Shown here: positions 26,350 to 33,949 of the stretch, one piece after another
Position numbering within the stretch: the first letter of the stretch is position 1
Layout of the letters: the number at the start of each line of letters is the position of its first letter
Origin: Shouchella lonarensis
GTDB lineage: Bacteria > Bacillota > Bacilli > Bacillales > Bacillaceae_D
Reading direction: 5' to 3'
DNA length: 64,000 nt
NCBI RefSeq assembly: GCF_900096965.1
Contig: NZ_FMYM01000001.1
Span: 1-64,000, forward strand
The notes under the pieces: model-generated
Database searches by the model: none
Seen by the model: only the letters and a program-made list of their open reading frames with translations
Told to the model about the DNA's origin: nothing
Program-made: the position numbers and the translations under genes

Positions 26350-27069
26350 ATGAGACTGGATAAACTATTGTCTGAGAGCGGATATGGCTCAAGGAAAGAT
26401 GTGAAAAAGGTGCTTAAGAAAGGGAGGATCACTGTAGATGGTCATGTGGTAAAAGATGGGAAGGTGAAGGTTGACCCATCTAGGCAGACCATTTTCAATG
26501 GAAATACGTGTGTGAAATACCAGCAACATGTATATTTAATGTTAAATAAACCGTCTGGTGTCATCTCAGCGACCGAAGATCCTAAACAGCAAACAGTTAT
26601 TGACCTAATTGCAGCCGAGTGGGGACATAAGAAAATGTTCCCAATTGGACGATTAGATAAAGATACAACGGGTTTATTGCTACTCACAACAGACGGGACG
26701 TATGCACATGCACTCATGGCACCTAAAAGGCATGTAGCAAAACGTTATCGGGCGGTGATAGCGGGAGAAGTTGGTGAGAACGAGCGGAAACAGTTTGCAG
26801 AAGGAATATTGCTTGGAGATGGGTATATGACACGTCCGTCATCTTTATCTATCATCGAGTCGGGTCCGAAATCGGTCATAGAATTGGTGTTGACAGAAGG
26901 GAAGTTTCATCAAGTAAAGCGAATGTTTGCGGCCTGTGGAAAACAAGTCATCGCGCTTGAGCGGACACATATCGGTGAACTTGCGCTTGATCTAGCACTT
27001 GCCAGTGGCGCATATCGTGAGTTGACTGAGGAAGAGAAACATCTTGCTGTTTCAAGTGCGAAGACATAA
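26350..27069 (+). CDS. ytzG: RsuA-family 16S rRNA pseudouridine synthase (YtzG)
   Basis: 239 residues. N-terminal S4 RNA-binding domain (about 1-48, MRLDKLLSESGYGSRKDVKK), then the pseudouridine synthase core with GRLDKDTTGLL and catalytic D103. Probably modifies 16S rRNA like RsuA. GAGAGGGAG precedes the ATG. It lies close behind the rodA-like gene and converges on ytzE, as expected from the B. subtilis ytgP-ytzG-ytzE order. Confidence 0.9.
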   Translation: MRLDKLLSESGYGSRKDVKKVLKKGRITVDGHVVKDGKVKVDPSRQTIFNGNTCVKYQQHVYLMLNKPSGVISATEDPKQQTVIDLIAAEWGHKKMFPIGRLDKDTTGLLLLTTDGTYAHALMAPKRHVAKRYRAVIAGEVGENERKQFAEGILLGDGYMTRPSSLSIIESGPKSVIELVLTEGKFHQVKRMFAACGKQVIALERTHIGELALDLALASGAYRELTEEEKHLAVSSAKT

Positions 27070-27073
27070 AAAA

Positions 27074-27106
27074 GCAACGGTTATCGTAAGATGTCGTCAC
27101 CGTTGC
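27074..27106 (-). terminator. Terminator after ytzE
   Basis: Stem GCAACGGT/ACCGTTGC with a 17-base loop; on the minus strand six T residues follow. Confidence 0.7.
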
Positions 27107-27120
27107 AATGTTATGTGATA

Positions 27121-27339
27121 TTAAGATGCGTTTGTTTTTTTGTTCGTAACTTGCCATTTACCACGGGCGGCACTTGTGACAAGACCATTGTATTCGAGCA
27201 CATTTAAGTCTCGTTGGATGGTGCGCTGGGTGATACCGAATTCTTCAACCAAATCACTCGTCGTCACGGTTCCCTCCTGTTTCATGTACAAGTAGATGGA
27301 CTTAATGCGAGTCAACATACGATCAGTTGAAGTTTTCAA
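27121..27339 (-). CDS. ytzE: Small DeoR-type HTH protein YtzE
   Basis: 72 residues consisting almost entirely of a winged helix-turn-helix (TVTTSDLVEEFGITQRTIQR then DLNVLEYNGLV). There is no sugar-phosphate effector domain, so it is a stand-alone DNA-binding module. TTG start with AAGGAGTGG upstream. Position beside ytzG matches B. subtilis. Targets unknown. Confidence 0.82.
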   Translation of the reverse strand: MKTSTDRMLTRIKSIYLYMKQEGTVTTSDLVEEFGITQRTIQRDLNVLEYNGLVTSAARGKWQVTNKKTNAS

Positions 27340-27588
27340 AAAACCACTCCTTCTTCGTCTTTGTCTTCGCTATGTGCCAAAGCTTATGAAGGCACCTATG
27401 GAGAGTATATCACATTGTAAGGTGAAACGTAAGGACAAATTTGTGTAAAATTGTGTACAAAGACGGAACGGATTTAGCTTATCGTGTTGCAGACTTTCTC
27501 ACTTGCCGTTATAATTAAGGATACTGAATGAATGGTAGTCATTTTTGGAGATAGATTGAGGCACGGACTATAGAAGGGGGGATCAGGT
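27340..27588. other. Divergent intergenic region, ytzE and 27.6-kb gene
   Basis: No gene. It holds the upstream regions of two divergent genes; no operator or structured element is obvious. Confidence 0.4.
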
Positions 27589-27912
27589 ATGAATCAATGC
27601 GAATTCCGGGCACGGGATCACATGGTTGCAACTGACTATCATTGGCGTGTGCGAAAAGTGTTCAACTGGTGTGGTGGCATAGAGTATATGATTGAGTTGC
27701 TAGGCAGAGAAGAATGTATCGGTTTTGGCAACACGATGCGAGAAGCCCGACGTGACTTAGAAGAAGCGATGGGTCTATATGAGTTACGCAATGGGACAGC
27801 ATCCTTGCCAGAGGTAGCGAAACAGGCGCAAATTATTGTGCTCGAACCATCAATGACGCTTGAAGAAATGTCAAATGTGAACGAGAATTTGCTGCAATTT
27901 AAGGAAATGTAA
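27589..27912 (+). CDS. Hypothetical protein with HicB-like segment, 107 aa
   Basis: Strong AAGGGGGGATC site before the ATG. Residues about 20-65 (IEYMIELLGREECIGFGNTM, then REARRDLEEAMGLYE) follow the strand-strand-helix pattern of HicB antitoxin folds, ending in the long helix. No HicA toxin gene is adjacent and no DNA-binding extension is clear. The similarity is by eye only. Confidence 0.55.
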   Translation: MNQCEFRARDHMVATDYHWRVRKVFNWCGGIEYMIELLGREECIGFGNTMREARRDLEEAMGLYELRNGTASLPEVAKQAQIIVLEPSMTLEEMSNVNENLLQFKEM

Positions 27913-28114
27913 GCGACCATTTTCTATGAAAAAAGCGTGTCGAAAGATACAAAACAAATTACGATCATGTTTTTTATATACACGTAAGAACGAGGGCGCC
28001 ATGGTAGATGCCGAAGCTTTGGTGCGCCATTTTTCATGAGGATTTTATATTTTTATACATAGGAAGCAGCGAACAAGCACAAAGAAGATGTAAAGGAAAT
28101 TGAGGGTGAATTGG

Positions 28115-28891
28115 GTGGAACTGTTTTTAGGAGAAGGCTGGGATGTTTTTCCTGCGGGTGGCGCGACGGGTGAAGCATATGTGGCGAAGTGCGGAGATTA
28201 CCAGTTATTCATAAAGCGAAATTCATCCCCTTTTCTTGCGGTCCTATCAGCGGAGGGGATAGTGCCAAAGCTACTCTGGACGAAACGACTGGAAAGTGGC
28301 GATGTCATCACTGCACAACGGTGGATTCAAGGGAGAAAGTTAAAGGCGCAAGAAATGATGGGTAGTCGAACGGCGCGTCTGCTTGGTCATATTCATAGGT
28401 CAAAAGAATTGTTGGATTTATGCCAACGTATGGGCAACCAGCCGCTTACTCCAGAAATAATGATAAGAAATTTACGTGAACAACTGCAGTCTCAGCCTAG
28501 ACGAGACGTGGTTCTTTCACGTGCCCTTACTTTCTTAACGAGAACGGTTACGGAGGTCACATCAAAATCGTATGCTGTTTGTCATGGTGATATTAATCAT
28601 AATAATTGGTTATGCGATGAAGAAGACAATTTATATTTAATTGACTGGGACGGAACAACGGTCGCAGATCCAGCGCTCGATTTGGGTTTAATGCTCTATA
28701 CGTACATTCCTCAGTCCAAGTGGAGAGCATGGCTTGCGGATTATGGGGTGACATTGGATGCATCGTTACATGTACGTATGCATTGGTATGTTGTGGCACA
28801 TACAGTGTCTGAAGTGTTATGGCATACATGTCGTGCACAACATATAGATGCAAGTAAGTTACGGGAAAAACTCACAACATTGTTAGTGTGA
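28115..28891 (+). CDS. ytmP: YtmP-type phosphotransferase (choline/aminoglycoside kinase fold)
   Basis: 258 residues. Kinase-like fold with CHGDINHNNWL (catalytic loop, D and N) and LIDWDGTTVADPALDLG (metal-binding DWD). RNSSPFLAVLSAEGIVPKLLWTKR is highly typical of YtmP. GTG at 28115 is preferred because GAGGGTG precedes it and the protein starts directly before the conserved GW(D/E)V-PAGGATG block. Followed by convergent ytzH and trmB as in B. subtilis. Substrate not established. Confidence 0.85.
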   Translation: MELFLGEGWDVFPAGGATGEAYVAKCGDYQLFIKRNSSPFLAVLSAEGIVPKLLWTKRLESGDVITAQRWIQGRKLKAQEMMGSRTARLLGHIHRSKELLDLCQRMGNQPLTPEIMIRNLREQLQSQPRRDVVLSRALTFLTRTVTEVTSKSYAVCHGDINHNNWLCDEEDNLYLIDWDGTTVADPALDLGLMLYTYIPQSKWRAWLADYGVTLDASLHVRMHWYVVAHTVSEVLWHTCRAQHIDASKLREKLTTLLV

Positions 28892-28901
28892 AGTCGTGCA
28901 G

Positions 28902-29156
28902 TCAACTGTATTCTGTGTTGTCTAATGTTGAGAGCCATTGTTGCACAGCAGTATCTTCGACGTTTTCGCTTCCGGTTGTGCTTGCAATTGTTTGCAATGT
29001 TTGTGATAAAGAGGAATTGAGTGTTGGCTCGTGCATAAGTATGGTTGCAAGTTGTTGTAATTGTATTTGCTCATTTGCGGTAAAATACTGTTCACTTTGC
29101 CGGTTTTGTAACAGGTCACGTAGTAAACCGAGTTTTTGTTCGACTGATATAGGCAT
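28902..29156 (-). CDS. ytzH: YtzH-like protein, 84 aa
   Basis: Small soluble helical protein (MPISVEQKLGLLRDLLQNR). Placement between ytmP and trmB and its length match YtzH of B. subtilis. AGGAGGTG precedes the ATG. Converges on ytmP with ten bases between stops. Function unknown. Its upstream region has been altered by the TnpB relic starting about 60 bp away. Confidence 0.8.
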   Translation of the reverse strand: MPISVEQKLGLLRDLLQNRQSEQYFTANEQIQLQQLATILMHEPTLNSSLSQTLQTIASTTGSENVEDTAVQQWLSTLDNTEYS

Positions 29157-29214
29157 GTAGCACCTCCTGTTTTACAATAGTGTTTTGTCATTTAAGCATT
29201 TTTATACCCACCCG

Positions 29215-29394
29215 TATGTAGACCAATGGTTTCCGTCTAGTCAGACCTGTTCTACATGCGGTTATAAAGGCGGCAAGAAGTCACTTGACGTTCGAATGTG
29301 GACTTGCCAGGTATGTCACGCGCACCATGATAGCGATATCAATGCGAGCATAAATATTTTAAATGAAGGACTACGCTTACAGACCTTATCCTAA
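29215..29394 (+). pseudogene. TnpB C-terminal fragment (RNA-guided nuclease relic)
   Basis: 59 residues matching the end of TnpB: WFPSSQTCSTCGYKGG and MWTCQVCHAHHDSDINASIN form the four-cysteine zinc finger and the final RuvC motif (D of DSDINAS). The N-terminal ~300 residues, including the earlier RuvC acidic residues, are absent, so no nuclease can be made. The frame extends upstream to an ATG at 29185, but those ten residues look unrelated. Confidence 0.8.
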
Positions 29395-29547
29395 TCACTA
29401 AAATATGAGAACCGTAGGGACTACGGGGATAGCTTGGTAAATAAGAGAAACCGCTGTTAGTAAAGACATACGCAAACAAGTATGCTCTGTTCCCAAGAAT
29501 CTCCCACTTCAAACACCCGTAGGGGTGTTAAGTGGTGAGTAGTTCAA
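29395..29547 (+). ncRNA. omegaRNA-like right end of the TnpB relic
   Basis: In intact elements the guide (omega) RNA overlaps the tnpB 3' end and reaches the right boundary. Here the corresponding stretch is kept and has local inverted repeats, notably CCACTTCAAACACCC/GGGGTGTTAAGTGG at 29504-29536. Whether it is transcribed is unknown. If it were, it would read into the trmB ribosome site. Confidence 0.35.
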
Positions 29548-29567
29548 AAGAGAAGGAGTGTGTAACG

Positions 29568-30245
29568 ATGCGATTAAGACATAAACCATGGGCGCGAGAG
29601 ACCTTAGCTGCTCATCCGGATATCGTGGTCGCGCAGCCAGAACGATATAGAGGAAAGTGGCACATGGCTTTTGATAAATCACAACCACTTTACGTTGAAG
29701 TTGGTACCGGAAAAGGAAAATTTTTAACGGAAATGGCGCAAAAGTACCCGGACATTCATTTTATTGGGATTGAAAAATATGAAAGTGTATTGCTGACAGC
29801 GTTGGAGCGTGTAAAAAAAGCGGGTATTTCTAATGTGAGATTGCTTGCACAAGATGTGGCGAAGCTCGATCATTTTTTTGCTGAGGATGAGCTGGATCGT
29901 CTGTTTATTAATTTCACTGATCCATGGCCAAAAAATCGTCATGAGCGTCGGCGTTTGACATATCAATCCTTTTTGATGCAATATCAATATGTACTAAATC
30001 CTGATGGAGAGGTACATTTTAAAACCGACAACCGGGGATTGTTTGAGTATTCATTACAAAGCATGTCAACATACGGGATGGCTTTCCACGATGTAAGTCT
30101 TGACTTGCATAAAAGCGGATTGGAAGGGAATGTCATGACTGAATATGAAGAGCGGTTTGTGCAGAAGGGGTTACCCATTTATCGGTTAGAAGCTCGTTTT
30201 ACACGCGGTAAAGTTGGGGCTCTCTATAAAGATTATAAAAATTGA
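29568..30245 (+). CDS. trmB: tRNA (guanine-N7-)-methyltransferase TrmB
   Basis: 225 residues; makes m7G46 in tRNA using S-adenosylmethionine. The N-terminal MRLRHKPWA is the family start. The SAM loop [10 protein letters not shown] (about 43-52), [16 protein letters not shown] and [10 protein letters not shown] are the conserved motifs. ATG at 29568 follows AAGGAG by about nine bases, just downstream of the TnpB element boundary. A strong bidirectional terminator follows. Confidence 0.95.
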   Translation: MRLRHKPWARETLAAHPDIVVAQPERYRGKWHMAFDKSQPLYVEVGTGKGKFLTEMAQKYPDIHFIGIEKYESVLLTALERVKKAGISNVRLLAQDVAKLDHFFAEDELDRLFINFTDPWPKNRHERRRLTYQSFLMQYQYVLNPDGEVHFKTDNRGLFEYSLQSMSTYGMAFHDVSLDLHKSGLEGNVMTEYEERFVQKGLPIYRLEARFTRGKVGALYKDYKN

Positions 30246-30282
30246 CCTTTAGGGTAGCTTTTTCCTGTTTCAAGTAAAAATT

Positions 30283-30327
30283 ACAAAATAACTGATCTGG
30301 TGTCAAGGCATGGATCAGTTATTTTGT
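30283..30327. terminator. Bidirectional terminator, trmB/ytzB
   Basis: Perfect 15-bp arms ACAAAATAACTGATC and GATCAGTTATTTTGT with a 15-base loop between convergent genes. Confidence 0.85.
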
Positions 30328-30372
30328 GTTTCAGCGGTTTTTGGGAGCAACCTGGTTTATTAAGTATCGGTC

Positions 30373-30678
30373 TTATGAAACTTGCTCAAATTCTAGCAAA
30401 GCACCATTTTCTCTGTCTGCTAAGAACTCGTAATGTATTGGCCCGTCAACAGTTGCTTTTGTGATGCCGCCGCGGTAAACATCATATGTAAGTCCGGACC
30501 GCTCGACTGTTTCGGGTTCCATTTGAATCCAAGAATCACTCACGATGCAATCTTTTTTTGCGCGTGCTTTCACTTTTTTTAGAATTTGTTCAGGTGATAA
30601 GGACGTTTTCTTACACGCTTTGGCAGTGATGTAACCAAGAAGAATACCAACACTTAATCCAAGAGAAAAATGTTTCAT
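30373..30678 (-). CDS. ytzB: PepSY-like small membrane-anchored protein (YtzB)
   Basis: 101 residues. N-terminal hydrophobic segment (SLGLSVGILLGYITA) likely anchors it outside the membrane. The rest fits one PepSY-like domain (ITKATVDGPIHYEFLADREN). The position next to the M42 peptidase ytoP matches YtzB of B. subtilis; PepSY domains often inhibit or chaperone peptidases (inference). GAGGGGATG precedes the start. Confidence 0.75.
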   Translation of the reverse strand: MKHFSLGLSVGILLGYITAKACKKTSLSPEQILKKVKARAKKDCIVSDSWIQMEPETVERSGLTYDVYRGGITKATVDGPIHYEFLADRENGALLEFEQVS

Positions 30679-30861
30679 CCCCTCATCCTTTCGTTAATAA
30701 CAATGTGATATGACTAGTATAACGTAAAATGATTGGAGACGCTATGTGAAAAACTTTTAGGTGGCGCGCTTCTTGTTTTTTCGTTAAAATGAAAGGGGAT
30801 GTGTTGCTAGCAGTGCCAAATCAATCAATGTCATATATATAATAGTTAATGGGGTGTAAAG

Positions 30862-31935
30862 ATGAATGAACAAACAAAAGCGTTATTTAAAACGCTTACA
30901 GAATTGCCAGGACCTTCGGGGTTTGAGCATGACGTCCGGGCATTTGTACGAAAAGAAATCTTAAAACATACGAATGAAGTGATGCAGGACAAACTAGGCG
31001 GGATCTTTGGCGTACTTCGTGGCGATCCTTCGGGTCCAAAGGTAATGGTCGCTGGCCACATGGATGAGGTTGGCTTCATGGTCACAAAGATCAATGAACA
31101 AGGGTTGGTCAAATTCCAAACACTTGGCGGTTGGTGGTCGCAAGTGCTCCTTGCGCAGCGTGTGCAAATTATGACGGATAACGGACCTGTCATCGGTGTC
31201 ATTGGCTCGACCCCGCCACATTTGTTACAAGAGTCACAGCGTTCAAAGCCGATGCCGATAGAAGAAATGTACATAGATGTCGGGGCCGATGATAAAGGTA
31301 ATTGTATCGCGCTAGGCATTAAACAGGGACAAGCGATTGTGCCAGAGTGCCCATTTACACCAATGGCGAATGAAAAGAAAATTCTTGCCAAGGCATGGGA
31401 TAACCGCTATGGTGTAGGTCTAGCGCTTGAATTATTGGCGCATTTAAAAGACACGCAGTTACCAAATACTGTCTTCGCTGGTGCGACTGTACAAGAGGAA
31501 GTTGGTTTACGTGGGGCGGCGACAGCGAGCAATCTGATTGAACCAGATCTTTGCTACGTATTAGATGCAAGCCCGGCAAATGATGCGACCGGTGGAAAAG
31601 ATGCATTTGGTCATTTAGGAAAAGGGGCTCTCGTCCGTATTTTCGACCGGACGATGATTACGCATAAAGGGATGCGCGATTTCGTCTTAGATACAGCAGA
31701 AACGCATAATATCCCTTATCAATTTTTCTTGTCTCCAGGTGGGACAGATGCTGGGCGGATTCATACGTCAGGGGCAGGGGTACCATCGGTGGTCGTTGGG
31801 GTTTGTGCGCGTTACATTCATACATCTTCTTCAATTTTACATGTTGATGATTATGCTGCTGCAAAGGAATTGTTGATTAAACTTGTGCAAACATCCGATC
31901 GTGCAATGTTTGAAGCCATTTCATCGTTTTCCTAA
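30862..31935 (+). CDS. ytoP: M42-family aminopeptidase YtoP
   Basis: 357 residues, cobalt/zinc aminopeptidase of the PepA/FrvX type. Metal-site residues are visible in AGHMDEVGF (H66, D68), KAWDNRYG and [10 protein letters not shown], with a final His in GRIHTSGAG. Cytoplasmic; trims peptides, often glutamyl or leucyl. GGGGTGTAAAG precedes the ATG. The membrane protein at 31973 follows 37 bp later and may be co-transcribed. Confidence 0.92.
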   Translation: MNEQTKALFKTLTELPGPSGFEHDVRAFVRKEILKHTNEVMQDKLGGIFGVLRGDPSGPKVMVAGHMDEVGFMVTKINEQGLVKFQTLGGWWSQVLLAQRVQIMTDNGPVIGVIGSTPPHLLQESQRSKPMPIEEMYIDVGADDKGNCIALGIKQGQAIVPECPFTPMANEKKILAKAWDNRYGVGLALELLAHLKDTQLPNTVFAGATVQEEVGLRGAATASNLIEPDLCYVLDASPANDATGGKDAFGHLGKGALVRIFDRTMITHKGMRDFVLDTAETHNIPYQFFLSPGGTDAGRIHTSGAGVPSVVVGVCARYIHTSSSILHVDDYAAAKELLIKLVQTSDRAMFEAISSFS

Positions 31936-31972
31936 GTGAAAAAAGTCTCATGGGTTAAGGTGTTGATTTGTT

Positions 31973-32980
31973 GTGAAAGATTTTCTAAGGCGAAAAGAGG
32001 TCAAGCCTTCTTTACACTTGTATTTCATTGAGGCAATGGGGAAAATGACTTTCGGTTTGTTTGCGACACTCATTATTGGTTTAATGATCCGGACATTTGG
32101 TGAACAAAGCGGTTTTGATGTGCTGATTGAAATTGGCCAGTTTTCGATGGATTTGTATGGTGCGGCAATCGGCGCGGCAGTGGCGTTGGCATTGCGGGCT
32201 CCGACGTTTGTATTGTTGTCGGCAATTGTGTGTGGCGCTGCTGGTGCGATGTACGGAGGACCTGCGGGCAGTTTATTTGCTGCAATTGCAGGTGTAGAAG
32301 TAGGCAAACTTGTAAGTGGTGAGACAAAACTCGATATTTTAGTGACACCAATTGTCACGATTTTTAGCGGCTTTCTCGTCGCCGCAACTGTCGGACGACT
32401 TGTCTCATATATGATGACATCACTTGGAACAGCGATCATGTGGGCGGCAGAGCAGCAGCCACTTTTTATGAGTATCATTGTTGCGGCATTAATGGGGTTG
32501 GCGTTAACTGCGCCGATTTCCAGTGCGGCGATTGCGCTAATGCTGGATCTAGAAGGCAGTGTCGCAGCGGCAGCGGCAATTGGTTGCGCTGGACAAATGA
32601 TTGGTTTTGCCATTGCGAGCTTTCGCGATAATCGTTGGTCGGGGCTTGTTTCACTTGGATTAGGGACGTCGATGTTACAAATGCCAAATATTATTCGAAA
32701 TCCGCGCATTTTAATTGCGCCAGTCGTTGCTGGTATGATCAGCGCACCCATTGGCACATTGGGATTCGGATTAGTGAACAATGCAGCTGGCGCTGGCATG
32801 GGGACAAGCGGTTTTGTTGGTCCGTTAATGACATTTGCAGAAATGGGTTTCTCGTGGGCGACATTTATGCCAGTGATGTTGTGCTATGTGTTGATTCCGG
32901 CGGTTGTAAGTGGGTTGACGACGATGTGGCTCAAACATCGTGGTCATGTTCAACTGGGAGATATGAAAATATCCGTTTAA
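31973..32980 (+). CDS. PTS EIIC-type membrane protein (PF13303-like)
   Basis: 335 residues, about eight to ten membrane helices rich in Ala/Gly (GAAIGAAVALALRAPTFVLL, NNAAGAGMGTSGFVGPLMTF). It matches stand-alone EIIC-like proteins that lack EIIA/EIIB domains; no PTS partner is nearby, so a transporter of unknown substrate is the safest reading. GTG start with AAGGTG upstream. A terminator follows. Confidence 0.8.
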   Translation: MKDFLRRKEVKPSLHLYFIEAMGKMTFGLFATLIIGLMIRTFGEQSGFDVLIEIGQFSMDLYGAAIGAAVALALRAPTFVLLSAIVCGAAGAMYGGPAGSLFAAIAGVEVGKLVSGETKLDILVTPIVTIFSGFLVAATVGRLVSYMMTSLGTAIMWAAEQQPLFMSIIVAALMGLALTAPISSAAIALMLDLEGSVAAAAAIGCAGQMIGFAIASFRDNRWSGLVSLGLGTSMLQMPNIIRNPRILIAPVVAGMISAPIGTLGFGLVNNAAGAGMGTSGFVGPLMTFAEMGFSWATFMPVMLCYVLIPAVVSGLTTMWLKHRGHVQLGDMKISV

Positions 32981-32992
32981 TAAGATGAATGC

Positions 32993-33030
32993 AAAGTTCC
33001 ATGGATCATCAGGCCCATGGGACTTTTTGT
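32993..33030 (+). terminator. Terminator after EIIC-like gene
   Basis: 12-bp arms AAAGTTCCATGG and CCATGGGACTTT (one G-U), ten-base loop, then T residues. Confidence 0.8.
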
Positions 33031-33099
33031 GCTTCTCACTTTGGTTTCAGGCGCATTCGTGATACACTAACAGGATAGAGATGGAAAAGGGATGACGAT

Positions 33100-33891
33100 A
33101 TGGATTTGCAAGCACTCAGACATAAAATTATTAGTACATTAGAGAGAGATGACTGGACTTTCTCTTATGATCATAAAGAAGCGACGTTACGGATAGAAGA
33201 CACGACGTCGAAAAAAGGTGTCACGCTGTCTTTAAAACCACTTTTAGCGAAGTGGGAAAGAAAAGAATACGCAGCACTTGATGAAGCAATTCGTTACGTT
33301 CGTGTTGGACTTCAGGCAATGGTGGAGAAGGTGACACTGATTGAAAATGAGAAGCATATTTTTCCTGTCATTCGTGCTGCATCTTTTCCAACAGAGACAA
33401 AGGATGGAAAGAAATTAGTGACTGCGCCTCATACAGCAGAAACACAAATCTTTTATGCGCTTGATTGCGGTCAAACGTATACCCTTATAGATGAAGACCA
33501 GTTGAAGGAAAGCGAATTGAGCGCCGCTGCATTGAAGGAGATGGCTTTATTCAATGTGCGTACATTGCCGCAACCAGTGCGAGAAGACCGTGTAGCTGGC
33601 AATACATTTTACTTCTTATCAGCAAATGACGGTTATGATGCGAGCCGGATTTTAGACCAGTCATTCGTGCAAAAGATGACCGAGCAAGTAGAAGGGGAAT
33701 TGGCAGTAGCTATACCACATCAAGATGCGCTCATTTTCGCCGATATAAAAAATGACACCGGGTATGACGTGTTAGCGCAAATGACGTTACAATTTTTCAT
33801 GCAGGGCCGTGTACCGGTAACTGCATTGCCATTCATGGTCACTGCTGGCGAACTCGAACCAGTTTTTATTATGGCGCGAAAGAAGCAGTAA
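33100..33891 (+). CDS. ytpQ: DUF1444 protein YtpQ
   Basis: 263 residues, soluble. Matches the DUF1444 (UPF0354) family by order and sequence style (FPVIRAASFPTE, ADIKNDTGYDVLAQMTLQFF, then a C-terminal VFIMARK). Lies between ytoP and sftA as in B. subtilis. Biochemical role not known. GGGATGACG-type site before the ATG. Probably co-transcribed with sftA, 58 bp downstream, unless the weak hairpin and T7 run near 33905-33928 stops most transcripts. Confidence 0.88.
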   Translation: MDLQALRHKIISTLERDDWTFSYDHKEATLRIEDTTSKKGVTLSLKPLLAKWERKEYAALDEAIRYVRVGLQAMVEKVTLIENEKHIFPVIRAASFPTETKDGKKLVTAPHTAETQIFYALDCGQTYTLIDEDQLKESELSAAALKEMALFNVRTLPQPVREDRVAGNTFYFLSANDGYDASRILDQSFVQKMTEQVEGELAVAIPHQDALIFADIKNDTGYDVLAQMTLQFFMQGRVPVTALPFMVTAGELEPVFIMARKKQ

Positions 33892-33949
33892 AAAATGAAC
33901 CTGGTAACAACAAGGGGTCTTTTTTTGTTTCGGATGAGGAGGAAGATGA

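Larger units (their letters stand above)
29215..29547 (+). mobile_element. Truncated IS200/IS605-type element (3' end only)
   Basis: Contains a TnpB C-terminal fragment, about 110 bp of non-coding sequence and a right-end hairpin ending near TCAA (29544-29547), a cleavage tetranucleotide known for this family. No TnpA transposase and no recognisable left end. The element lies between ytzH and trmB, genes that are neighbours in B. subtilis, so it inserted into a conserved block and then decayed. It ends about 20 bp before the trmB start codon. Confidence 0.7.

Noticed and set aside
31948-32799. 283-residue minus-strand reading frame opposite the EIIC-like gene
   Set aside because: It is antisense to a well-supported membrane protein with a proper start and terminator. 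Its composition (Pro/Ala/Ile rich) is what a mirrored Ala/Gly-rich helix gene yields, and it lacks a ribosome site.
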